DNA of 64,000 bases from Bacillus sp. A301a_S52. GTDB lineage: Bacteria; Bacillota; Bacilli; Bacillales; Salisediminibacteriaceae. The position numbers and the translations under genes are program-made. This document shows, in pieces, positions 15,488 to 25,173 of the stretch. The stretch covers positions 3,476,001 to 3,540,000 of the forward strand of contig JABXYP010000001.1 of the NCBI GenBank assembly GCA_024701455.1. The letters are read 5' to 3'. The stretch's first letter is position 1, and each line of letters begins with the position of its first letter. Below the pieces are notes generated by a model, which was given only the letters and a program-made list of their open reading frames with translations, had not been told where the DNA came from and searched no databases.

Positions 15488-16915
15488 TTATGACGATGGC
15501 ATGCCATGCACAGATTTAATTTCTAGATATTCTTCAATGCCAAAGTCTCCCCATTCACGGCCAATTCCGGACTGCTTGTAGCCACCAAAAGGCCCGTTAA
15601 AGTCCGTCTCAGCGTTATTCACTGTTATTCGACCGGCACGTAAGTTTGACGCAACGTACTGCAAAGTTTCTGGATTTTTACCGACAACAAAGCCGGCTAA
15701 TCCATATACTGTGTCGTTGGCAATGTCAATCGCTTCTTCTAAATCCTCGTACGCAATAATTGTCGTAACAGGGCCAAAGATTTCCTCCTGGGCAATAACC
15801 GCATCGTTCGATACATCGGTAAAAATTGTTGGTTTCGCGTAATAGCCAGTTTCCAATCCTTCTGGTTTACCCGTTCCGCCAACGAGCGTTGTCGCTTCTT
15901 TTTCACCCTTTTCAATATACGACTGAACAGTATCCCATTGATCTTCGGACACTAATGGCCCTGTGGCTATGCCTTCCTTACGTGGATCTCCTACTGGGAA
16001 GGTTGGCAGGAGCTCTACTATTTTATCTTCAAATTCTTTTTTCATAGTATGTGGAATAATGACCCGTGTACCAGCCGAGCACACTTGACCGGTATTAGTC
16101 ATAATATTTGAAAGTGCTGTTTTAGCCGCTTCTTCCACATCAGCATCACCTAAGACAACAATGGGCGATTTACCTCCTAGCTCTAACGCTACCTTTTTAA
16201 TTGTAGGGGCAGCATTTTGCATGATTTTTTCCCCTACTGAGCCAGACCCTGTAAAAGAGACAAAATCAATGTCGGGGTGTTTGCTTATCCCATTTCCAAT
16301 CACAGACCCTGAGCCATTAACTAAATTAAAAGCTCCTTTAGGCACTCCTGCTTCATCGATGATTTCAGCTAAAATCATCGCTGCAAATGGCGTTTTAGAT
16401 GCCGGTTTAAGAACGACGGGACTTCCAGCCGCAATAGCACTTGCTATCTTTGTTGACACCTGGTTTGTAGGGAAATTCCACGGCGTAATAAGGCCGCTCA
16501 CACCGACTGATTCCTTCATCAAAGTATGACCGCCTCTTTCCTCTTCAAAGGAATAGGTTGAAAGTGACTCTGCAGCTTGTTTAAAATGACCAATGCCCAT
16601 CTGATAATGGACATCCTCAGATACAGTTAGAGGTGCTCCAAGCTCATCTGTCATAATGTTGACAAGCTCATCTTTTCTCGCTTCATACCCTTTCACAATG
16701 TTTTCGAGCCAGTGAATACGTTCTTCTTTTGTGGACTTAGAAAACGAAGGAAATGCTTGGCGGGCAGCTTTCACCGCTTTATTTAAATCTTCTTCAGTCC
16801 CTGAGCTAATGGTGCCAATTACCTCCTCAGTTGCTGGGTTAATCACGTCTATCGTATCTGATCCAGTCGATTCAAGCCATTCTCCGTTAATATAGTGTTT
16901 CGTTTGCTGACGCAT
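15488..16915 (-). CDS. NAD(P)-dependent aldehyde dehydrogenase
   Basis: A 475-residue member of the aldehyde dehydrogenase superfamily, typical length. Landmarks: cofactor-binding TPWNFP and KPASKTPFAA, FTGSGSVGEKI, general base in ALELGGKSP, catalytic cysteine in TNTGQVCSAGTR, and QEEIFGPV and FGGYKQSGIGRE near the end. It oxidises an aldehyde to the acid; the sequence belongs to the broad DhaS/AldA-like group, so the substrate is unknown. Single gene; a hairpin element lies upstream at 17001-17117, between it and the cupin gene. Confidence 0.9.
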   Translation of the reverse strand: MRQQTKHYINGEWLESTGSDTIDVINPATEEVIGTISSGTEEDLNKAVKAARQAFPSFSKSTKEERIHWLENIVKGYEARKDELVNIMTDELGAPLTVSEDVHYQMGIGHFKQAAESLSTYSFEEERGGHTLMKESVGVSGLITPWNFPTNQVSTKIASAIAAGSPVVLKPASKTPFAAMILAEIIDEAGVPKGAFNLVNGSGSVIGNGISKHPDIDFVSFTGSGSVGEKIMQNAAPTIKKVALELGGKSPIVVLGDADVEEAAKTALSNIMTNTGQVCSAGTRVIIPHTMKKEFEDKIVELLPTFPVGDPRKEGIATGPLVSEDQWDTVQSYIEKGEKEATTLVGGTGKPEGLETGYYAKPTIFTDVSNDAVIAQEEIFGPVTTIIAYEDLEEAIDIANDTVYGLAGFVVGKNPETLQYVASNLRAGRITVNNAETDFNGPFGGYKQSGIGREWGDFGIEEYLEIKSVHGMPSS

Positions 16916-17000
16916 AAATCATGCTCCTTTCTCTTTCATTTAAATTAAGAGTTAGAGCCCTTATTCCCAGCTTATTCACATATAAAACAAAAAGCGTATA

Positions 17001-17117
17001 ATAAAACGAACCTTCCCTTCAATTAGAACATTAGCGACTGTTAACTCCTGCCTAAATAGCGTTAGCTCTGCTATTTATTTTGAGCCGGGAGTTTTGCGGA
17101 CGCTCATCTGTGATAAA
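17001..17117 (+). repeat. Hairpin element HPE, copy B
   Basis: Begins ATAAAACGAACCTTC and ends GGACGCTCATCTGTGATAAA. Hairpin 1 is deleted; hairpin 2 is intact (ACTCCTGCCTAAATAG pairing with CTATTTATTTTGAGCCGGGAG in a bulged stem). Flanked by ATAAA on both sides. The rest of 16916-17261 has no other feature I can support. Confidence 0.8.
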
Positions 17118-17261
17118 TTAGCTGTTGAAAGCCATAATTACTCATGATTATAGTGGGAAATTATTAGTTAGCAAAATACATTCGAGTTGGAAAAACTTTT
17201 AACCACCGTAACCTTTCAAACTCGTTTTGATAAATTACTATCTTGTTAGTTTTCAATGTTA

Positions 17262-17612
17262 CTAGCGATCTTGTCCTTCCTTCATAAAAACCGTTTCAGC
17301 CTCATCTTTTTCAAAACACAAATTGACAGTTCGGCAGCTAGCTCGCGTTCTATGCACAACTCCTGCCGTCACAGTATAAAAATCTTGTGGTTGCAAGATA
17401 ATAGGTTCTTCTAATCCCTCTATGTCTATTTGTAACTCACCCTCGAGTACTAAAAAACTTTCATCTGAATCTGGATGGCTGTGCCATTCATAAATGCCTT
17501 CAAATACAGCTACTCGAACACAATGATCGTTAATATTCGCTAATACAAAATTATCATATTGTTTTTTTATAGAATCAGTAAGTTGTTTAATATTAACTTT
17601 TCCCTCAATCAT
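17262..17612 (-). CDS. Cupin domain protein
   Basis: A 116-residue single-domain cupin. The metal-binding motif 1 is EWHSHPDSDESFLVLEGELQ (H-x-H and E spaced as G(X)5HXH(X)3,4E(X)6G) and motif 2 is DFYTVTAGVVHRT. It is a small beta-barrel, probably binding Fe or Mn, and could be a sensor, isomerase or dioxygenase-like protein; function unknown. The ATG at 17612 has GAGGAGAATT upstream. Single gene. Confidence 0.8.
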   Translation of the reverse strand: MIEGKVNIKQLTDSIKKQYDNFVLANINDHCVRVAVFEGIYEWHSHPDSDESFLVLEGELQIDIEGLEEPIILQPQDFYTVTAGVVHRTRASCRTVNLCFEKDEAETVFMKEGQDR

Positions 17613-17963
17613 TTTAATTCTCCTCTACTGTTCTGATCTATTAAAATAAAAATGATGTTACATCGCTCATAATTCATTCACTTAGCCAACAAACTAAACC
17701 TTATATTGTCATATTAACATTTTTTATCATTAATTATCAGTTATTTGTGTTTAATACCCCAAAATTCCCCTTTGCTTATTCCTCCATCAACGAAAATTAA
17801 AAAACGACACACCTCCTCGTCTTTGCGAGAAAATGCGTCGTTGGTCCCAATATGTATAACACGTAAAAAAATTATGTGGACAGTGTTCATAGTTCCCACC
17901 ACGTTTACTAGTTTACCGCCCATAGTTCCTCTATGTAAAAATTCTTAATCATTCACATGTTAA

Positions 17964-18039
17964 TGGTGGAGCATAGCGGGCTCGAACCGCTGACCTCAAC
18001 ACTGCCAGTGTTGCGCTCTCCCAGCTGAGCTAATGCCCC
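17964..18039 (-). tRNA. tRNA-Ala (GGC)
   Basis: On the minus strand a complete cloverleaf GGGGCATTAGCTC...ATGCTCC with anticodon loop CTGGCAG gives anticodon GGC (alanine). CCA is encoded. It stands alone, away from the rrn operon. The flanking stretch 17613-17963 holds no gene I trust. Confidence 0.95.
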
Positions 18040-18152
18040 GTAAAGGATTATGTAAAATATGACTCACAATTTAAAATTATAAACAGAAGTTTGTCATTTC
18101 GCAAGCTTTTTTCTTAAATTTTTTAAAAATAATTTAAATTATGTCATATTTA

Positions 18153-18191
18153 AATCACAATGTTAATCATCTATCGTCCATCATTGTGATT
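18153..18191. promoter_or_regulatory. Inverted repeat upstream of CDP-alcohol phosphatidyltransferase gene
   Basis: AATCACAATG (18153-18162) and CATTGTGATT (18182-18191) are perfect complements with 19 bases between. It lies about 90 bases before the GTG start. It could be an operator or an mRNA hairpin; there is no T-run, so it is not a simple terminator of the tRNA (which is on the other strand). Confidence 0.4.
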
Positions 18192-18283
18192 AAATGAAAA
18201 AGGCTACTAGATTGCCACAAATAACATAGTCGTTTTTTTATTGTTAAGTGTATGATTAAGAAAAATCAGCGGCGAGGTGTGAA

Positions 18284-18820
18284 GTGAGATCTATCCCTAA
18301 TTACCTTTCAATCTTTAGAATTGTTCTTTCTCCCTTTTTGCTTTTAGTCGAACCTTTAGGAAGTCTATTTTTCACACTATATTTCATGTGTTTCATTAGC
18401 GATGGCTTAGACGGTTATATAGCAAGAAAGACCGACACGGAAAGCCGTTTTGGTGCAAAACTCGATTCGATGGCCGATATGATCACGTTCATAATTTTAA
18501 TGTATGTTTTGTATGGGATTATTAATCCAACTATGTTCATTATTTATTGGGTTATCATGATCGCCTTCATTAGAGCAACATCACTTATTATTGTAATTGT
18601 GAAGTACAAAACGTTCGGTATTGTCCATTCCTATGGAAATAAACTGACCGGATTAACACTGGCTCTCTTTCCAATTTCATTCTTTTTCTTACCACTAGAT
18701 CTAGTCGTTATCTCCATTTGCATCCTTGCTAGCTTTTCTGCCGTTGAAGAACTACTCATTCATTTAACGTCACATCATTTTCAAGCTAACCGAAAAAGCC
18801 TTTTCATAAGCGGCCATTAG
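18284..18820 (+). CDS. CDP-alcohol phosphatidyltransferase family protein
   Basis: A 178-residue integral membrane enzyme. The full CDP-OH-P signature D-x2-D-G-x2-A-R-x8-G-x3-D-x3-D is present at residues 40-65 (D40, D43, A47, R48, G57, D61, D65). It transfers a phosphatidyl group from CDP-diacylglycerol to an alcohol (glycerol-3-phosphate, serine, inositol or another lipid); small size resembles phosphatidylglycerophosphate synthase relatives, but the acceptor is not certain. Start is GTG with GAGGTG eight bases upstream. Single gene. Confidence 0.85.
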   Translation: MRSIPNYLSIFRIVLSPFLLLVEPLGSLFFTLYFMCFISDGLDGYIARKTDTESRFGAKLDSMADMITFIILMYVLYGIINPTMFIIYWVIMIAFIRATSLIIVIVKYKTFGIVHSYGNKLTGLTLALFPISFFFLPLDLVVISICILASFSAVEELLIHLTSHHFQANRKSLFISGH

Positions 18821-18841
18821 CGTAAAATTTTATTAGTGAGA

Positions 18842-19000
18842 TTAAAACACTATAAAAAGTATATACCAAAAAACACCCGCAACCACCGCTGTTAAAAGAC
18901 CGGAAATGATATTTTCTTTCAAGAGTTTTTTATGTTTGATAGCGTCAAAAATGAGCCATCCTATAAATATGGTTATCGTAAAAATCAGTGCTTGAATCAT
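18842..19000 (-). CDS. Small membrane protein, 52 residues
   Basis: A 52-residue protein starting MIQALIFTITIFIGWLIFDAI, with two hydrophobic helices separated by the basic loop KHKKLLKEN. The start is chosen because AAGGAGGTC precedes this ATG; a longer frame to 19054 lacks a site. It is divergent from the potassium channel gene, whose start is about 100 bases away. I do not recognise the family; membrane location is the only safe statement. Confidence 0.65.
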   Translation of the reverse strand: MIQALIFTITIFIGWLIFDAIKHKKLLKENIISGLLTAVVAGVFWYILFIVF

Positions 19001-19102
19001 GGCCCCGACCTCCTTCACCTGTTCTATCGTAACAAACTCATGAATGGAATGCACCTTATTTTGCCCATAATGAAAAGATAGAAGTTAGAAAGGGAGACGC
19101 AC

Positions 19103-20101
19103 ATGTTTCGTGAAACGTTATTGTCTGAACTCTATGAAAAAAAGATGGTCTTACTTAAAATTATTCTCGGCGTGTCGCTCTTCGTTGCTTTAGCTGGAGC
19201 GGCCATCCATACATTAGAGCCTAATACTTTTGATTCCTTATTAGATGGTATCTGGTGGGCTATCGTCACCATTTCAACGGTAGGCTACGGCGATTTCGTA
19301 CCAAAGTCCATAACCGGACGACTTTTAGGTATTTTGTTAATTGTCGTAGGTATAGCGTTATTTTCGTTTTTTGTTACAAACTTGGCTGCGTCTACACTGT
19401 TGATTAAAGAGCAATCTGAAAAGGGGTTAGGTACAACTCAGCATGCAAGCCATTTATTAATCATCGGCTGGAATGAACGAAGTAAGCTACTGATTGAGCA
19501 AACGCACCAACTTTCCCCATCCAAATCCATCGTGCTAGTCGATGAAACATTACTACAGCTTCCTGTTCAATATCGCTATGTTCGCTTCATAAAAGGAAAT
19601 CCTAAATTAGATGAGACATTAACCCGCGCTAATATAGGCCACGCTGATACGATTGTCATTACCGCTAGTTTACATGTTGAAGAAAGGCTTGCTGACGCCA
19701 ATACGATCCTAACATTACTCACAGTGAAAGGATTGGCTCCGACTACCTATACCATCGCTGAATTACTCACGTCAGAGCAATATAAAAATGCTAAAAGGGC
19801 CGGAGCCGATGAAATTATAGAAGCCTCTCAGCACGTGGGGATGTTGCTGACGAATGGCACCCACCATCATGGGTTAATCGACGTTATTAGAAAGCTTATC
19901 ACTCAGAGTCAAACGAAGCACCTTTGTATAGCACCATTACCTCCCGACTATATCGGAAAGAGGTTCGGGACTATTTGCAATCAAGCTAGTACTTCTGATC
20001 GGTTCCTTCTTGGCATTTGCCGTGCTCATGAAGCGATTCTTCACCCTTCAGAAAAATGTGTCTTACAGCAAGGGGATGAACTGATTTATGTGAAACGATA
20101 A
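19103..20101 (+). CDS. yugO: YugO-like potassium channel with RCK domain
   Basis: A 332-residue K+ channel: two membrane helices flanking a pore loop with selectivity filter TVGYGD (59-64), then a cytoplasmic RCK/TrkA-N Rossmann domain (LLIIGWNERSKLLIEQ) and a TrkA-C part (IGKRFGTICNQ). In B. subtilis YugO releases K+ and carries biofilm electrical signals and is placed next to yugN-pgi as here. AAAGGGAG precedes the ATG. The stop codon TAA at 20099-20101 lies within the GATAAAACGA that begins a hairpin element, so the element forms the 3' untranslated region. Confidence 0.9.
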   Translation: MFRETLLSELYEKKMVLLKIILGVSLFVALAGAAIHTLEPNTFDSLLDGIWWAIVTISTVGYGDFVPKSITGRLLGILLIVVGIALFSFFVTNLAASTLLIKEQSEKGLGTTQHASHLLIIGWNERSKLLIEQTHQLSPSKSIVLVDETLLQLPVQYRYVRFIKGNPKLDETLTRANIGHADTIVITASLHVEERLADANTILTLLTVKGLAPTTYTIAELLTSEQYKNAKRAGADEIIEASQHVGMLLTNGTHHHGLIDVIRKLITQSQTKHLCIAPLPPDYIGKRFGTICNQASTSDRFLLGICRAHEAILHPSEKCVLQQGDELIYVKR

Positions 20102-20207
20102 AACGATCTTTCAATCAGGACATTACCGACCGTTACCTCCCAATCTAAATAGTACCTCCTGCTCTCTATTTTGAGCAGGGTGGTTTGCGGACGGTTATCT
20201 GTAATAA
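20102..20207 (+). repeat. Hairpin element HPE, copy C
   Basis: Degenerate copy: AACGATCTTTCAATCAGGACATTACCGACCGTTA..., ending GCGGACGGTTATCTGTAATAA. Hairpin 1 is collapsed; hairpin 2 (ACCTCCCAATCTAAATAG / CTCTATTTTGAGCAGGGTGGT) persists. It starts immediately at the yugO stop codon and ends at the yugN stop. Confidence 0.75.
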
Positions 20208-20210
20208 CAC

Positions 20211-20636
20211 TTAACTTCTCGGTGAGATTTCTAAATCGTTAAAAATCATTTGTTCAAGCTCTATCACATATTCACGGCCTGCTGCAATCCATTCCGGTGG
20301 AAATGGTGCATCGGGATCTTCCGGTTCAGAAAATTGATTCACTAAAGGGTTAGGATCATCAACATGATCATCCAAACCCTGTTTATATTTATGCGCAAGT
20401 AAAAACGGGCGTCCTAATGTCACATGTACACCTTTAACATCTAATTCTTCTCCGTCAACCGCTTGAAAAGGCAGGCGGACAAATAAATAACTGCCATTAT
20501 CGTCTATCTTGTAATCGAAATAACCATGATCATATTCCCATCCACCACCAATCACATAACCAACAGGCTTTAATTTTTTCTCTAGATCATACAATTTAAA
20601 CGTGTGATTTTCCACTTTTGAGGGAATTTCTAGCAC
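20211..20636 (-). CDS. yugN: YugN-like protein
   Basis: A 141-residue cytoplasmic protein of the YugN family, conserved in Bacillaceae. It has the conserved WEYDHGYFDYKI, YLFVRLPFQAVDG and FLLAHKYKQGLDDHV segments, and an acidic, proline-rich patch PEDPDAPFPPEW. Function is unknown. As in B. subtilis it lies between the yugO channel and pgi. It is convergent with yugO; about 220 bases separate it from pgi, so it probably has its own promoter. Confidence 0.9.
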   Translation of the reverse strand: MLEIPSKVENHTFKLYDLEKKLKPVGYVIGGGWEYDHGYFDYKIDDNGSYLFVRLPFQAVDGEELDVKGVHVTLGRPFLLAHKYKQGLDDHVDDPNPLVNQFSEPEDPDAPFPPEWIAAGREYVIELEQMIFNDLEISPRS

Positions 20637-20816
20637 ATGACCTACCTCCCTATATCATCATCTCACTTAGTTTATCCTGAATGACAAAACTTATTTTAAG
20701 CTTTCATACTCACTCACGTTATTGCTTTCGTTGCGGAAATCCTCTCTTCTAATGCTGAATATGTCACTATTCATACTGAAAAATGCCGCTCTATTGCTGA
20801 GCCCCTTTATTAAACA

Positions 20817-20847
20817 GAAAACACGCCTCACTACTGGAGACGTGTTT
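20817..20847 (-). terminator. Terminator of pgi
   Basis: On the minus strand AAAACACGTCTC pairs with GAGGCGTGTTTT (one G-T pair) and is followed by the T-run; 10 bases after the pgi stop. Confidence 0.85.
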
Positions 20848-20856
20848 TAAAGAGAT

Positions 20857-22215
20857 TTAATTATCTTTCAAGCGCTTCTCTAACTCTGCTTTTTGTTCTT
20901 CAAAGCCTGGCTTTCCTAATAATGCAAACATGTTTTTCTTATAAGCTTCAACACCTGGCTGGTCAAATGGGTTGACACCAAGTAAGTAGCCACTTAGACC
21001 ACACGCTTTTTCAAAGAAGTAGATTAAATAACCAAAATGGTACTCATCCAATGTAGGAATAGATATGACGAGATTCGGTACGCCGCCATCAATATGAGCA
21101 AGTAGCGTTCCCTCATACGCTTTGTCATTGACAAAGTTCATGTTCTTTCCTGCTAGATAGTTTAGTCCGTCTAAATCAGTCTCTGCTTTTTCAATCGTCA
21201 TTTCTTCTGCTGTTGATTCAACATGTAGGACTGTTTCAAACAGGTCACGACGGCCATCCTGAACGTATTGACCTAGTGAATGTAAATCAGTAGAAAAGTC
21301 AGCAGCAGCAGGGAAGATGCCTTTACCATCTTTTCCTTCACTTTCTCCGTACAGCTGTTTCCACCATTCACTCGTGAAGTGGAGAGCTGGTTCATAATTT
21401 ACCATCAATTCGATTGTTTTGCCTTTATTGTACAAGGCATTACGGACAGCGGCATATTGATAAGCAGCATTCTTAGCTAAATCTGGTGTGCTAAAATCCT
21501 CACGTGCTTCTGCTGCCCCTTTCATCATCGTCTCAATATTCAAACCAGCTGCTGCAATCGGCAATAAACCTACAGCTGTAAAAATTGAGAAACGGCCACC
21601 TACATCATCAGGGATGATAAACGACTCGTATCCTTCTTCCATAGCTAATTTTTTCAAAGCACCTTTCGCTTTATCCGTTGTGGCATAAATACGTTTACGC
21701 GCTTCTTCAACACCGTATTTTTTCTCCACGTAATCTCTAAAAATACGGAAAGCAATCGCTGGCTCCGTCGTCGTTCCTGATTTAGAAATAACGTTTAAGG
21801 AAACATCTTTCCCTTCAATCACTTCCAATAAATGTTTTACATACGTTGAACTAATATTATTACCTACATAGAAAACTTGTGGTGTTTTCCGACCAGACTT
21901 GTCCATTTCATTATAAAATGTATGGGTTAACGCTTCGATAGCAGCCCGAGCACCAAGGTAGGAGCCACCGATACCGATGACGATTAACACGTCTGAATCT
22001 GATTTAATTTTTTCCGCCGCTTTTTGAATGCGCGAGAATTCTTCTTTATCATAGTTCACAGGTAAATCAATCCAACCGAGAAAGTCGTTGCCTGCACCAG
22101 TTCCCTCATGTAGAGCATGATGAGCCGATTCAACAGCTCCTGCTAAATAATCCACTTCATGTTGTGCTAAAAATGACGATGCTTTTGAGTAATCAAATGA
22201 AACTTTTTTAGTCAT
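20857..22215 (-). CDS. pgi: Glucose-6-phosphate isomerase
   Basis: A 452-residue Pgi interconverting glucose-6-phosphate and fructose-6-phosphate in glycolysis. Signatures: [35 protein letters not shown] (sugar-phosphate binding), [17 protein letters not shown], and [18 protein letters not shown] at the C-terminus. The length matches B. subtilis Pgi (about 450). Start ATG with GAAGGAG nine bases before. Flanked by yugN and the iron alcohol dehydrogenase as in B. subtilis. Confidence 0.97.
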   Translation of the reverse strand: MTKKVSFDYSKASSFLAQHEVDYLAGAVESAHHALHEGTGAGNDFLGWIDLPVNYDKEEFSRIQKAAEKIKSDSDVLIVIGIGGSYLGARAAIEALTHTFYNEMDKSGRKTPQVFYVGNNISSTYVKHLLEVIEGKDVSLNVISKSGTTTEPAIAFRIFRDYVEKKYGVEEARKRIYATTDKAKGALKKLAMEEGYESFIIPDDVGGRFSIFTAVGLLPIAAAGLNIETMMKGAAEAREDFSTPDLAKNAAYQYAAVRNALYNKGKTIELMVNYEPALHFTSEWWKQLYGESEGKDGKGIFPAAADFSTDLHSLGQYVQDGRRDLFETVLHVESTAEEMTIEKAETDLDGLNYLAGKNMNFVNDKAYEGTLLAHIDGGVPNLVISIPTLDEYHFGYLIYFFEKACGLSGYLLGVNPFDQPGVEAYKKNMFALLGKPGFEEQKAELEKRLKDN

Positions 22216-22377
22216 GATTTAGTCTCCTTCGTATTAATGAACTTCTTCCACTTTTCACTTTATTAAAAGAATGACTGATAATCAAGTGACGACTCAAAAG
22301 TAATCGCTTTCAAAATCGAATATTTTCTGACAGATGTGTTAAATCTGCCAGAATGACCGCATAGATTTTTTATTTAG

Positions 22378-23544
22378 TTACAGCGACGCCTTCAAAATGG
22401 ACAAGACGTCTTCCTTCTGCAGCTTATTAAAATTACCGAAAGGCCCATTAACCATCGTCTTTTCAGCCATTTCTTCAAGTCGACTATCATCGATATCATA
22501 ATCCTTCAATCGGCTTGGTGCTCCTAGTGACTGCCAAAAGCTTTCTAGCTTCTTTATGCCTTCTTCCACTACTTGTTGTTTATCTTTCCCGACAGGATCT
22601 ATGTTCCATACACGAGTGGCTAGTTGATAAAGCTTTTGTTCACCTTTCTCCTTATGGTACCTCATCCATTGTGGGAAAATAATAGCCAGTCCTCCTGCAT
22701 GTGGAATATCGTACACGGCGGAGATGGCATGCTCAATATTGTGAGAAGCCCAATCACCACGTGTCCCCATTTGCAACGAACCATTTAAAGCGATTGTACC
22801 AGCGTATAGTATTGTCTCACGATGCGCAACATCGTTTAAATCCTCAACGAGAGAAGGGGCTGTATCAATGACTGTTTGTAAAACAGCTTCACACATCCGT
22901 TCTTGAAGCGGTGTGTTTTGCTGAGAGTGGAAATACTGTTCAAAAACATGTGTCATCATATCAACAATCCCATAAATCGTATGATCTTTCGGCACAGTTA
23001 ACGTATTCTGTGGATCAAGGATCGAGAAGGTTGGAAATACATGTGGGCTTCCCCATCCATATTTTTCATGGGTGTCCCAATTGGTTATAACAGACCCTGC
23101 ATTCATTTCAGAACCTGTAGCGGCTAATGTTAAGATCGTTCCAAAAGGCAAAGCGTCTTCTACCACCACTTTTTTTGTGATAAAATCCCAAGCATCACCA
23201 TCGTATTTTGCTCCAGCAGCAATAGCCTTAGTGCAATCAATGACACTGCCGCCACCCACTGCCAAAATGACGTCCACGTCATCTCTTCTGCATTGCTCTA
23301 TTCCTTTTCTCACTGTTTCCAATCGCGGGTTTGGCTCAACCCCTTCCAATTCAGACACAATGAACCCATTAGTCCTTAATAAAGCGATCACCTCATCATA
23401 AAGGCCATTGCGTTTAATACTTCCTCCGCCATAAACGAGTAAAACCTTCTTACCAAGCGGCTCGAGTTGCGCTACAAGCTGTTGCTCAACTTGTCCCTCC
23501 CCAAAAATTAGTCGCGTTGGATTTTGATAAATAAATTGATCCAT
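22378..23544 (-). CDS. yugJ: Iron-containing alcohol dehydrogenase (NADH-dependent butanol dehydrogenase type)
   Basis: A 388-residue group III (iron) alcohol dehydrogenase. The nucleotide-binding [19 protein letters not shown], the [13 protein letters not shown] motif, [17 protein letters not shown], and metal-binding histidines in [10 protein letters not shown] and [21 protein letters not shown] are present. Reduces butyraldehyde or related aldehydes with NADH in homologues. B. subtilis has two such genes (yugJ, yugK) at this place; only one is present here. GGAGGCG lies before the ATG. Probably monocistronic. Confidence 0.88.
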   Translation of the reverse strand: MDQFIYQNPTRLIFGEGQVEQQLVAQLEPLGKKVLLVYGGGSIKRNGLYDEVIALLRTNGFIVSELEGVEPNPRLETVRKGIEQCRRDDVDVILAVGGGSVIDCTKAIAAGAKYDGDAWDFITKKVVVEDALPFGTILTLAATGSEMNAGSVITNWDTHEKYGWGSPHVFPTFSILDPQNTLTVPKDHTIYGIVDMMTHVFEQYFHSQQNTPLQERMCEAVLQTVIDTAPSLVEDLNDVAHRETILYAGTIALNGSLQMGTRGDWASHNIEHAISAVYDIPHAGGLAIIFPQWMRYHKEKGEQKLYQLATRVWNIDPVGKDKQQVVEEGIKKLESFWQSLGAPSRLKDYDIDDSRLEEMAEKTMVNGPFGNFNKLQKEDVLSILKASL

Positions 23545-23845
23545 ATAAAACGCCTCCTCTTCCTCTATTTACTTTTTATAAAACATCTCATGTCTGTTTA
23601 ACAACAGTCTCTTTATTATTATGGCGAACACAGAAAGAAAAAACAAAACATGTGCTTCGTTATCCGAAATAACTATCCTTAACTTAATAAAGACTATTCA
23701 CTTTTATTAGAAAGTTAAATAAGACAAAAAGAGAAGTTTTTATTTTCTGATGAATAATTTTCAAGGACATTAATCATTCTAAAGGAAGAAGCACTTTTGC
23801 TTCAGCATATGACTAATTTACCCCTTATAAGGAGGTGAGGAGCGC
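23545..23845. other. Divergent intergenic region, no gene seen
   Basis: About 300 AT-rich bases between the divergent yugJ and yuzA genes. It presumably holds both promoters, but I could not single out a convincing pair of -35/-10 boxes. Confidence 0.4.
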
Positions 23846-24073
23846 ATGAACGGAATTCAACGAACTGCGCTGGTGATTGCGATAATCGGTGCTGTAAACT
23901 GGGGCTTAATCGGTTTTTTCAGATTTGACCTAGTAGCAGCGGTTTTCGGTGGACAGGCCGCCGGTTTTTCCCGTTTCATTTATGCCCTCGTAGGATTGGC
24001 AGGTTTATATTGTATTTCAATATTATTTAAGCCATCTGAGGAGATGGAAAGAAGCCCGGAGCCACAGCGTTAA
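23846..24073 (+). CDS. yuzA: YuzA, DUF378 membrane protein
   Basis: A 75-residue protein of the DUF378 family with two membrane helices; hallmark GAVNWGLIGFFRFDLVAAVFGG followed by RFIYALVGLAGLY. Function unknown. It has a very strong ribosome site (AAGGAGGTGAGG). The position between yugJ and yugI is the same as in B. subtilis. A terminator at 24250 closes it. Confidence 0.9.
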   Translation: MNGIQRTALVIAIIGAVNWGLIGFFRFDLVAAVFGGQAAGFSRFIYALVGLAGLYCISILFKPSEEMERSPEPQR

Positions 24074-24249
24074 TGCGTTCCATGTACATCAACTAGCTAC
24101 GTGTTTTACCCATGGATGCTTCGTTAACGAGAAGACTTGCTTCAATTCCATTTTGCTTTAATCACGTGTGTTTAGAAGTAACCATTTACTTTTAAACATC
24201 TGCTCATCTGGCTCAACTCGATTCCCTCAATTCTTTTCACAAACCGAAA

Positions 24250-24277
24250 AAAGAGGCAGCCCGCGGGCCGCCTCTTT
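24250..24277. terminator. Bidirectional terminator between yuzA and yugI
   Basis: AAAGAGGC pairs with GCCTCTTT around a GC-rich core (GCCC/GGGC); A and T runs on the two sides serve both directions. Confidence 0.8.
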
Positions 24278-24305
24278 ATCGTTTCAGGAAAAGCAATAAA
24301 GCCAC

Positions 24306-24743
24306 TTATTTTTTAATGCGTTTATTAAGATCTGCTTGAATTTCGTTAGACTGTTTTAGCCAGTCTTTAAGCTTGTCTTCTAACGTATTAAAACCTTGCG
24401 CCTGGCTTTGTTGTCCCGCACCTGGTTTACGATTTCCACCGCCACCACCACCGCGTGGGCCACTACTTTGTGGACGTGGACGTTCTGTACGTTCAGGCTT
24501 AGGTTGCGTCTCTTTAATAGATAACGAAATTTTGCCAGATTCTTCATCTATAGAAAGAACCTTTACCTTCACTTCATCTCCAACAGATAATTCTTCATTG
24601 ATATCTTTCACATACCCATGTGCAACGTGAGAAATGTGAACGAGCCCTTGTTTTTTCTCGTCTAATGCAACGAACGCACCAAAAGGCTTAATTCCAGTTA
24701 CTTTTCCTTCAACGATACTACCTACTTCATATTGACCTGACAT
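24306..24743 (-). CDS. yugI: YugI (general stress protein 13), S1 RNA-binding protein
   Basis: A 145-residue protein with an S1 domain at residues 3-75 (YEVGSIVEGKVTGIKPFGAFVAL ... QGLVHISHVAHGYVKD ... VKVKVLSIDEESGKISLSIK). After it comes a disordered Arg/Gly/Gln-rich linker with a run of six glycines and a short C-terminal helix (LEDKLKDWLKQSNEIQADL). The homologue binds RNA and the ribosome and is called CvfD or YugI. Slightly longer than the B. subtilis protein because of the linker. Single gene. Confidence 0.92.
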   Translation of the reverse strand: MSGQYEVGSIVEGKVTGIKPFGAFVALDEKKQGLVHISHVAHGYVKDINEELSVGDEVKVKVLSIDEESGKISLSIKETQPKPERTERPRPQSSGPRGGGGGGNRKPGAGQQSQAQGFNTLEDKLKDWLKQSNEIQADLNKRIKK

Positions 24744-24870
24744 GAAAACAACTCCTAATTATTTATTAACTGTGTAATTATAACACAGCTTTCTGATCAT
24801 GACAAAAAATTTTATTAATAGCCCAAGCGCTATAACAATAGTCCTATATTTTTAAAACGACTATTTAATA

Positions 24871-25025
24871 TAACGACCCTTCAATCAGTTGGATTTTCCA
24901 TTCTTCTCCCACTGATTGGTAGTTGAGTCAATCAAGACTTTAGCGTCCGTTAGCTCCTACCTATATAGATTTAACTATCCTCTCTATTTTGATCCGGGAG
25001 CTTTACGGACGGTTATCTGTGATCA
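24871..25025 (+). repeat. Hairpin element HPE, copy D (full length)
   Basis: Both hairpins are present: CAATCAGTTGGA...TCCCACTGATTGGTAG, then AGCGTCCGTTAGCTCC / GGGAGCTTTACGGACGGT with inner TATAGA / TCTATTTT. Ends TTATCTGTGATCAAA. It lies upstream of yugI, not in a 3' region of that gene. Confidence 0.85.
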
Positions 25026-25057
25026 AAATCTTATTAGATTTAGTTTTCCCACTACAA

Positions 25058-25089
25058 AATAAAAGAAAACGGATTTTTACAAAAACCGT
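25058..25089 (-). terminator. Probable terminator of alaR-alaT
   Basis: On the minus strand ACGG-TTTTTGTAAAAAT-CCGT is followed by TTTTCTTTTATTTT, about 120 bases after the alaT stop. Confidence 0.55.
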
Positions 25090-25173
25090 CCTCTTTCAGA
25101 TAGTTGAATGTATGGCCTTCACACCCTTTGGTAATACTATAGCTGTATACTACAACCTAGTATTCCCCCTTTT

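Noticed and set aside
17741..17948. Small frames on both strands upstream of tRNA-Ala
   Set aside because: No ribosome sites or family resemblance.
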